Assembly: GCA_025093555.1 (NCBI GenBank)
Contig: JAIWNF010000023.1
Location: forward strand, 186,001 to 250,000
Direction of reading: 5' to 3'
From: Circinella umbellata
Lineage: Eukaryota > Mucoromycota > Mucoromycetes > Mucorales > Lichtheimiaceae
DNA: 64,000 nt
Each line of letters begins with the position of its first letter. Positions within the stretch are counted from its first letter, which is position 1. Below the pieces are notes generated by a model. The model was not told where the DNA came from, made no database searches, and saw nothing but the letters and a program-made list of their open reading frames with translations. Positions 54,867-64,000 of the stretch are shown here, in pieces. The translations under genes were made by a program, and so were the position numbers.

Positions 54867-57778
54867 TCAATATCGGCGACTTGGATTAAATCCTGATGAA
54901 GGTGAATTAAAATTAACCAATGGTTTTATTTGTCGTTCCATTAAACGTCTGGTATGTGCTTGTTCGGGATCTTCATCTTGTTGTAACAAAGGTCCAGTGC
55001 TTGGTACAGATGGAGTAGTGGGCATGGCAGGAACCTCAGGACGTCGATTACTTCGAGATGTTGTAGGTTTTCTTCGAACAGACATTTGTCGTCGAGTATT
55101 ACCTTCTCCATTCCCTGCGGCTACTTCATTAGTATAATGGTGTGATGATGTTTCACGTGAACTTTTTGATCGTGATAATCCACTTGTTCCCATTGTTGTT
55201 GGTCCACTGTTACTCATATTTCCATTACTGCCATGAACAGATTTATCAAGAAGAGATCCTTTAGAAAATTTAACTCTATCTTCAATTTGAATAAGGGTTT
55301 GAGATTGTTGTTGTAATTCTTCTGCTACGGGAAGAGAAGGAGGAGGAATAGGGGAATGTCTAGGGGTGGTTTCAGCAGACTCATTCTCACTACTATTGGC
55401 GAGGAGTGATCCCTTAGCAAATGACTCACGATCGAAAGGATTGATTAATGGGCCATCTGTTCCACGTCCTCCTCCTGTACCTCGTCTACTACCATGCCTT
55501 GATAATCCACCATTATTCTTAATAGCTTCTTCATTGGGTGAAAAGGAAGGTGTAGATCTTAATTCCTTTGTTGACTTGTAACGACGTAAAGTATTATTTC
55601 TGGTTACTAATGGTACGTCGTCTCCATTGGGCGATGTTCTTGATGAGGGCGGTGGTACATCTGTTGTAGTTGAAGAAGGTGCATCAATAGGTCCGAGTGG
55701 GTTTATAACCCTATGAGGATATAGTTGATAATGATACATATTCTTTATAAATAATAATGAGTATCATGGATCCAATCAAATTGACATTTTTTTTTAAAAA
55801 AAAAAGGAGAAATATATATCTTTTATTTTACCTTTGCAGATCGAATACTAAGTACCCATTGACGTAAAGCATCATAATCATCCGCAGCCAATAAATACAT
55901 ATAATCTTCTGGTCTTTCAAAAATATGTGGTTTATCTTGTGCACGAAGAGCAAATACAAATTCTGTTGGAGATCCACGCACATGGTGTAACATGGTATAA
56001 ACATCAAAAGATGACAAATGACAAAGCGGTATTGAGCCTGTGCCCTTATTATCTTTAGCATGATGAATGGTATTATCCATGATATAAAAGAATCGTCGTT
56101 GCCATCTTCCTTTTTTAAATTCAACTGTAAGCCAACCATAATTAGGTGGATAAAGTTTTTGGAGTACACTCTATATATATATAATATGATATAAATGGGA
56201 ATGAGAAAATTATATTGAATTTTTTTTAACCTTTTTTTTTTTTTGCTTACATCAGCCATTAATGAATCACGGTACTTGTATTTTTTGACAACCAAATAAC
56301 TTTTTGTGTCATGTTCCCATGTTGACGTGGTATCCATGACAATTTCCCAATCACGTAAAGGACGCTCTAAATCAAAAATGGTAAGAAAAATTTAGTTGTC
56401 AAGACCCCCCCCCAAAAAAAAAAATTAAACTTTTAATTATTTACCAATATCATGACTATAATCCACTTCAAATAAAGTCCAATCTTCACTTGAATCCAAT
56501 AAAAGTCCTTTCTTTCTAAAATATTGAACCACCATAGCTGAAGTCAATAAATTGGTCAATTGTACTGTTTTATGCTTGGTTCCATCGTTAATATAAATAC
56601 GAAGAGTAAGAGTTTTCATTGGTGCACCCAGATTAGTATTAGCAACTCCTGCAGTAACTTTGTTTATACTTGTTTGCTAAAAAAAAAAAAAAGAATTCAA
56701 GTTAGTAAAAGTAATAATATGAATTAGAACCTGTACTTTTTGTTTATTTTAGTCTCGTTTTTGATTTAAGAAATACATGAGACTTACTGGTGAATGATTA
56801 GTATCCGTAGTTTTGGGAGTAGGATTAATAGGATTATTATTATTGTTATCATTATCATTAATAGTATTATCACCCCCTGCTTCTAACACAGCCCAAGCAG
56901 TTTGAACAGCTGCCTTAAGATCATGATCATCGTCATTACGAGGTTGTTGTTGTTGCTGTTGCTGTTGCTGTTGTTGATCCATTAAGGGAATCAAGTTGGG
57001 CGGTAAAGGAGGAACTGGTTCACTTATTTTGAATTGTTTATTTCCAGCACCACCACTACTAACACTTCGTTTTAAACTCGAAACAGTGGAAGCAGTTGTA
57101 GGAACATTACGTGATCTAGTTCCTTTGACAGTATTAGAGCGACTTGCAGTATGATACTGTTGTTGTTGTTGTTGCTGTTGCTTTGCACGATGGCGTAATT
57201 CAGCAACACAAACATTATCATCGTCGTCTTCATCACTTGTCCCAATAAAAGAATTAGGAGTAGGTTGTCGATCCATATTAGCCTGACGTTGCATTGTTAA
57301 AGTGTCAAGATTCTTATTATTATTAATAATAGCAGTAGTTGAGTTATTTGTGGATAAAGTTGTATTAACGTGGTTGTTATTGGTCTCGTCCTCTACAGCC
57401 TATAAATATATTTGTATATATATGTGTGTGATGATGTGTGATATAAAAATAAATCCAATCACAGATAGAATAAAACGCCCATATATATAAAAAAAAAAAA
57501 GAATGGGTAACCAGTCAACAACACATATTGCATAGTACAGCATACAATAATTATAATAATTATTGTTACATGTATAAATATATATATATAGATATATATA
57601 AATATATAAAAGTTAAATAGGCAAGTTCCTAAATTGGGGAGCCAAAAAGTACTATCCCAGTCTCCTTGTTCTGAATGAATGTCAGTTTCCTTTTTTTCTT
57701 TGTTTGTCTTACCAAAGAGAAATCGATTACTTGTTTTTCAAGGTCTCGAAGAGCATCGTCCAAGTTACTTGATGACAT
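54867..57778 (-). CDS. Ras-association and PH domain adaptor protein
   Basis: Putative signalling adaptor linking Ras-type GTPases to membranes. Six exons (minus): 57713-57778, 56788-57399, 56445-56676, 56251-56366, 55832-56170, 54867-55742; 746 residues. It starts MSSSNLDDALRDLEKQVIDF, like the short helix before the RA domain in RIAM/lamellipodin-type proteins. A Gln/Asn-rich disordered region follows. The RA domain reads MKTLTLRIYINDGTKHKTVQL...DWTLFEVDYSHDIERPLRDWE. The PH domain reads YGWLTVEFKKGRWQRRFFYIMD...FVFALRAQDKPHIFE...LAADDYDALRQWVLSIRSAK. The last exon encodes a 290-residue Ser/Pro/Arg-rich tail with repeated SKGSLLDKS/AKGSLLANS words. The RA-PH order resembles Grb7/10/14 and MIG-10 proteins, without an SH2 domain. 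Confidence 0.87.
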
Positions 57779-60759
57779 TTATTATTCTTATATTAATATT
57801 ATATTAAATTGGGAATTAAAAAAAAAGACACAAGAAAGTTGCGGTATAAGAAATAAGTTAAAAAAATAAAAATAAAAAAAAAGAAGGGAGGAGAGGTGAA
57901 GGTGAGGGAGTGAAAGAAACTAAATAAATGGGAATTTAATTAAAATAATAATTTGACTTGAATACCTTAGTTTTTTTGTACTACCTTGTATAGGTTTCCC
58001 CCAATTCTTTAACGAATATTTAACTTAATATATTTTATTATAAAAGAGTGAAATTCATTTATATATATAGTAATGGAAGCCATCAGATACTTCTCAGCCT
58101 TATTAATTGTATTGTAAACTTATCTCATCTAATATTTTCACGTATGATTTAAAAAAATTTAAAAAAAGCTTCTAAACGAAAAAAAAAAATTTAGAAATAA
58201 AGTTATAAAACGTGGAAAGCGTAACACAATGCATACACCATGGCTAACTATTTGTTGCAGTTATTCAACGTCATAATGTAGCAAACCAATTCATTATGAC
58301 AAAAGTTGAACCTCATAAAACTTGTTGTTATTGTTGGATCGACTTACAACAGCGATAAGAATATACTTTTTCTATTCCGATAATTACAAAGAACATACAT
58401 AAATTGCAAACTATAAATATTTCTAGATAAGTGTGGGGTTTACAAGTAATAAATATTATATGATAGTGTGAAAGACCTTTTTATCAACACCCTCCCTCAT
58501 TCTTCAATATTTTTTTTTAGTCCTTAGCAATAAGTGAGAATGATAAATAATAAGTACTACACATTATTTGTGACATAATGGTACATACTTTCCCCTCTTT
58601 TTTTTATTTCCCTTTCGACGATACATCTCCGACTCAAATGAGGAAATTTGAGGAGTTAAAAGAACAAGCAAGGAAGAAAAATCAAAGCATTACCAGTATC
58701 AATATAAGGCCAGAAAATATATAAATTTTAGTATTAGGGTTTCCTTTTTTTCTGCATCAAAAGAGTAATAAAAGAATATGAACACACATGAATATATACA
58801 AAAAAAAAGGCATAATAGAATATAATATTAAACACAATGTATATAAAAACAAATTTGATAGCTTTGTCAACAACATCATTGAGAGGCTATATATTTTATC
58901 CAACAAAATCACCGTATATTAACCTTCCGGGGGCCCTGGTTTTTTTCCTTACAATTTACTTTTGGTTTTTTTTTTGTGGATTGTACTTTAAAAGCCTAAA
59001 TACGTAGTTCACGCTTTCAGCATTAGGCAACGGGAAGCTTTCTGCTACAGTTTATCAAAAATGAGTGTGATCTGATTTCAACAACAAAAGCATATTATTC
59101 TGTAGGTTCCAGCTACTTATTAACTCAATTTTGTTTTGAAATACACATGTTATTAAAATATAGAACTTTTTATATAAGCAATTGAAGTTTATAGTACAGG
59201 GACCACAATGTGTTTCCTTTTATATTAGTGAATGACATCTGTACTATTAAGATGATTAAAAACGTACGTTCTTTTCTTGTTTAGACCAATTAAAGCCAAA
59301 AAAAAAACTGTCTACAGCTACCCCTTTGACAAGAAAGGAGATGTTGTATTTTATAACTATTGGCACTAATCTTCTTTCTCACATTATTGTTGTATCTATT
59401 TACTGATGGTTCAGTATCTTTCAAGCGTATAACTCTATTTTAAATGGTAAAAATTAGAGTGGATATAACCGGATGCAGTAATTCTCTATTGTAGAAACCG
59501 AGTTGAATTGTTTACCAAATCATTCACTTTGTACATACATTAAGTTTTCTTCATATTGTACTATTAACACTTTTTATTTATTTATATTACATATTTAGGC
59601 TGAATGAACAATCGAACCTCTATAATATAATATACCGTTAGAAAAGAGAGTAATATTTGTAAAACAGAAAGTTTCAATACTTATATTGACTTTTAAGGTC
59701 TACTTACGTTGTACGTATTGTAATGGCAAAAAGAAACGATTTTTTAACTAGAGGATAGAAAATACATCATGTATATTAAAATTCAAATTTATCTCTTTTT
59801 ACTCATCGAGAAAGTAGTTCACTACAAAGGTATTCAAAATGTACATATATCAAAAGAAAGTATAGTAGCAATACTTATTAGAAAAATGATGGGAAATAAA
59901 GCAAAAACTGCCATTACACTACAACTGGTTCTGCTGTTACTACAATTACATACGTCGCTCGGTTAGAATTACATTTTCAATTTTGAAAACTCGCTTGGAT
60001 GATACAATAAAATCACGTCCATCTAGTTGGCAACAGGGAACTACTAGACAAAAATACTGCTTAATACACTATAAATTTTTATGTCACAATTCATGAAGAA
60101 AGATATGCCATCACTCAGTTCTTGGAATTCTTCTTGGTATTTTGGAATAGTTGGATTTATTTAAATAAGTATCAACATCTACTAGTCATATAACAAGCAA
60201 GCTGATGATTATCAAGTAAGAAATGACGCCATTAAAGTGTGTCACTGGTTAACATAAAACTCTTTTTATGATACATGAAAACATATAAACCACCACGCAA
60301 CGATAACAAAGGATGGTTTTTTTTATATTGACCCTACGTTTATTGTAATATTTGTATATTATAGAAAGCTATTCGCATTCAAATGAAGTAAATAATTAAG
60401 TACTTTTAAGGTGAGACTTTTATATTTAGTATAAGAGCACAAACAAATAAAAACAATTGTAAACACCAACGGAAATAGAAACGTCATTTTAAACGGAAGT
60501 CGTGTAACCAGCACCCAGCATATTGTACAACATATAAAGCTACCTTGTGATGATGGTTATAGCAAAGGTTAATCAATTGAATAATCAATAAGAGTAGCTC
60601 CGAAAAAAAAATTAAAGTATATTGAGCAGGAAAGTAATAAGATCAACGAATGCAGAGAAACTTTAAGCATTAAAACATCGTTGCCATTTAAACACATCGT
60701 GCAGTTTAGGATATTGATATATTGTTATCGATGTATATTTATTTCAGGCAAGGCCCTAG

Positions 60760-60792
<33 letters not shown>

Positions 60793-61827
60793 ATGTGTAA
60801 TACGTAAGATATGATATATTGTAATAATAGACACGGATGAGAAGTGGGGGAAAACTGATACTTGAAGATAATTGTCCATACTCTTCTTGAGACTCTTCTC
60901 ATTTTTAAACTTTAAAAACTTCTCTCTTTTTGTTGATAATAACTCATTAATCCAAGGAAAAAGAATCATTTGCCTGAAATTGTATAATATAACTCGGAAC
61001 TGAAATAACTCAATCCTATCATGAGATTAGAATTCTTTTTTTCAAGGTGGTTATTACTTGAAAAAAAAAAGTCTCTCCTTTTCTAACCCTAATCTCTTTT
61101 CAGGAATATTAATATATCAACATTGATGGGTTACCTATATTAACAATGTGACTTTGTGTTGCACATAACACACCAGAATAATGCATTTATAGCAAAATAT
61201 TACTGTTTCAGTAGACAAAATTGTTTTCATGTATTAGAGTTTTGTTATTGTCTTGGCATTTGACGATTTATATTTACTCCCATATTTAGTTCAGAAAATA
61301 CAAAGTTTGACTTACTATTACTGCAATATACCACATTCATCGTCACCAAAAGAAAGACGGAAATTATTATTATAGACACCCATAGTTGGTTTTCAAGAAC
61401 TGATTATCCCGTTTTACCTGTTGCACACAAAGAAGGATACGCTGTCGGAGTTGACATATAATACAAAGCTACCACCAACATGTGGTAAATTTCAGTTGCT
61501 GAGCTTTTTGGTTTCTGATTTCACTAGTTGAATTTATTTTATTTTTCCCTTCTTTCACCCTCCTCCCCTCCTCACCCACTTAAACTTTTTTTTTTTACTT
61601 TCCCTTTCAAACCTTAGAACAGAAAAAAAAAAGCTTTTTTAGACTTACATACTTTATTTTTATTTTTGCTGCATTCATACGACAATAATAAGTCGCGTAG
61701 TAATATATATTTCTATCTCTTCTTTTTTTATTCTCTTTTAAGTGACACCACTTTTACTTTTACTTTATTTTTTTCGAGTCAAAAAAAAAAGAACAGACAG
61801 CAGCAGCAGCAGCAAAAAAAAAAAGTA
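57779..61827. other. AT-rich divergent spacer, no gene seen
   Basis: 4 kb between the starts of the RA-PH gene and the PSD2-like gene. Open frames are short and lack conserved motifs. An (AT)n-(GT)n microsatellite lies at about 60759-60792. The final 300 bases have C/T-rich tracts (61540-61620) typical of a fungal promoter. Confidence 0.5.
60759..60792. repeat. (AT)n(GT)n compound microsatellite
   Basis: Roughly 8 AT units run directly into 9 GT units. Confidence 0.75.
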
Positions 61828-64000
61828 ATGGAATCAGGTGCAGCAAGCGATCCCGGTGTCAATAGTGGTACTGATGTAAATGGCGAGTCAGTAAAAAAGC
61901 ATCGGATGCGACTCTTTCATAAATCTAAAAGTGGTATTCGATCGCTTATGAGTCGTCCTCATTCACGTACAGGGTCTTTTGACAATGAAGTTTCGGACGA
62001 TATTGAGCACTCACCATCGCCTTCTTCGTCTTCGTCAACAGACTCAAACGAACTTGTTTTGCAAGTATCAATTCTGCGTGCTCGGCATTTATATGCTAAG
62101 CTTGAGGTATAATTTCTTTTTTCGGATTTAGGAGAATGTGGGGGTGGACTCAAGGGGGGGATGAAGATTCTATTTTTATTTTGTGTGTGTGTGTGTGTGT
62201 GTGTGTGAAATCTCTATTGTCTCGAATTAAGCGGGCTAATAGGGTAATGCATACATACGCATTATGTAAATCATTATAACAATAAGGGACCCGGTTCTTT
62301 TTTTTTAAGTTTTACTATCTTTAATTCATTATACAATGACAACTCCAAAATAATAACAATAAAATTATATAATTCAATCACTGTTATAAATAAATTATAG
62401 GATAACAATAACCTGAACCCATATGTAATCATTAGTTGCGCAGGTCAGAGACAACGAACACATGTTGTGAAAAAATCTGAAGATCCAGATTGGCAATGTA
62501 CTGTTGATATAAAGCTCCCACGTACTCGTAGAAAACGTCGACTTTTTTGGACGCATGGAATTGTTGCTACCGTTTGTTCAAAAGATCGTTTTAAATCTGT
62601 CTTTCTTGGCCAAGTCCGTTTTCCCATTGAAAGTTTATTTTCTGATTATGTCGATCAACAGGTAAATAACGATATTTTTCATATACATAGATGTGTATAA
62701 AAAAGAAGATAACTTACCATTTATTTATAGACAAAATGGTATCCAATTCAAGAGCCATTACGTTCCAAGTTTCGCATACGTCGTCGGAAAAACAACGCTG
62801 CGGAAGAACAAGGTATGGGTGAACTTGAAATCAAGTTTGGTCTGACGCATACATCTGGTGCTGAGGGTGTCGACGACGATGAATTACGTGAAATGTGGAA
62901 TGCATATGTTGAGCATTACCATCCAACACAAGAAATTGAAAGTTTATCTTCTTTACCTTCCGATATGGGTCAATTACAAATTTCTACTCAACAAACGTCG
63001 AGTCGAAGACAAAGAATCAAAAGTGGCAATTCTTCTACAAGTCAGAGTAGTAATAATAAACGAAATAAGAAATCTTCTGGACGTGTTAAGAAAAAGTTTA
63101 AACGCAGAAAAGATTATATTGCCAAGTTTTATTCCGATGTCGTTGGTGTCGTGTTCCTGGAAATTTCTCATGCAAATGATTTACCTCCTGAAAGAAACAG
63201 TACGTTTTTTTTAGTATGATTACATAACAGATAATCAGGAATATCAGTAATGTCTAAATTTGTTTTTTTATTGACGTGTACTTCAATTCTAATTTTTTTT
63301 CAATAACTTAGTGACACGCACAGGATTTGATATGGATCCATTTGTGATTGTATCATATGGTACCTCTACATTCCGTACAAGGGCAATTCGTCATAACCTT
63401 AATCCAGTATGGAATGAAAAATTGTTTTTCCATGTGCGTGAGAATGAATCCAAATACAAGCTCAAATTTTCCGTTTATGATAAAGACAAAATCACTGGTA
63501 ACGATTTCGTTGCATGGAAAGAATTGGATTTAGGAGATATTATCCACTATTCCCAGAAAAGTCATGACAACAGTGATAATGATGACAACACCACTGATAA
63601 CAATGATAATAATGATATCATCAAAGATACCACTACGACATCACCAACAACAAATGATACCCCGGCTGATGCCATTGATGCCCAAATGAACATGCATACT
63701 GTTGACCTTGAAATGATTAACAAAGAACGATGGCAAGACCGTCATCCAACACTGACATTCCGTGCCAAGTTCGTTCCTTACACCGAAATGCGCAAACTCT
63801 TCTGGGTCGCTCTTGCCAAGAATTATGGCGACGAAGGCATGATTGGACGTTTGGGTGTTTTGTCAATGCTTGAAAGTTTGGGTTCCACTATTTCTGAATC
63901 GACTGTAAACGGATTTTGGGAACAACATGAGAAAGATCCTGAAACAGATGAATTGACTTTGGATGAACTTGTTGAAAGTCTCGAAAATTTTATGCTATCT
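61828..64000 (+). CDS. PSD2: phosphatidylserine decarboxylase, C2-domain (PSD2) type, 3' truncated by window
   Basis: Enzyme of the Golgi/endosome route that makes phosphatidylethanolamine from phosphatidylserine. Exons seen: 61828-62106, 62401-62661, 62731-63199, 63312-64000 (open at the window end). The Met at 61828 is chosen over one at 61666 because the added leader is simple sequence. The N-terminus is Ser-rich and basic. The first C2 domain runs LVLQVSILRARHLYAKLE...NPYVIISCAG...VFLGQVRFPIESL. The second C2 domain reads VVFLEISHANDLPPERN...DMDPFVIVSYGTSTFRT...LNPVWNEKLFFHV...VYDKDKITGND, keeping Ca2+-ligand aspartates. An Asp/Asn/Thr-rich insert follows, then an EF-hand-like DPETDELTLDELVESL. 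The decarboxylase core with its LGST-type cleavage site lies beyond base 64000, so the enzyme call rests on this N-terminal architecture. Confidence 0.85.
62182..62207 (+). repeat. (GT)n microsatellite in intron 1 of the PSD2-like gene
   Basis: About 13 GT units inside the 294-bp first intron. Confidence 0.8.

Noticed and set aside
59769..59966. 65-residue frame in the spacer before the PSD2-like gene
   Set aside because: Isolated, AT-driven and without recognisable features.
1..64000. tRNA, rRNA or CRISPR features
   Set aside because: I looked for tRNA-like arms and spaced repeat arrays and recognised none; small ncRNAs cannot be excluded by eye.

Overview
The window reads as nuclear DNA of a fungus, most likely an early-diverging, zygomycete-type lineage (Mucoromycota). 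It is AT-rich and nearly all genes are cut by many short introns (mostly 50-150 bp, GT donor and TAG/CAG acceptor). The gene set is eukaryotic housekeeping of fungal type: Opi1-like, SGF11, TIS11-type CCCH, UTP11, a C2-domain phosphatidylserine decarboxylase. It also carries an intact DIRS retrotransposon. The lineage is inference. Exons were joined by hand from splice sites, reading phase and family conservation.

Layout. 1-1111: an unresolved possible gene end and a small acidic zinc-ribbon protein. 1112-13472: gene-poor AT-rich DNA holding a complete DIRS element (3497-7665) and two MITE-like elements (10370-10713, 12020-12698). 13473-17886: HSP70 and the geranylgeranyltransferase-I beta subunit, both on the minus strand. 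17887-20644: spacer with a pogo-like MITE (18842-19392). 20645-31297: a dense plus-strand block: p24 cargo receptor, UVSSA (transcription-coupled repair), multicopper oxidase, sideroflexin, PLP aminotransferase. 34246-35128: Opi1-domain protein. 35312-38799: two paralogous small secreted cysteine proteins (minus). 39217-46201: minus-strand run of SGF11, a TIS11-type CCCH protein, a low-complexity acidic protein and an RlpA-like secreted protein. 49330-54051: WDR92-like WD40 protein tail-to-tail with UTP11, then a Rad60/NIP45-like SUMO-like-domain protein. 54867-57778: RA-PH adaptor (minus). 61828-64000: PSD2-like phosphatidylserine decarboxylase, cut by the window end.

Most genes belong to unrelated pathways, with no metabolic cluster. 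Two groupings stand out. One is the tandem secreted paralogs with conserved intron positions and lysine/acid-rich tails. The other is the mobile-element zone at 3.5-12.7 kb. The DIRS element is the best-preserved system in the window: its internal complementary region is base-for-base the joined complement of its two outer ends, and its gag, RT-RNase H-methyltransferase and tyrosine recombinase frames occupy all three phases of one strand. Several calls depend on micro-exons that gene predictors would easily miss, such as a 10-nt last exon that restores the EEVD tail of Hsp70 and a 16-nt first exon of the sideroflexin.
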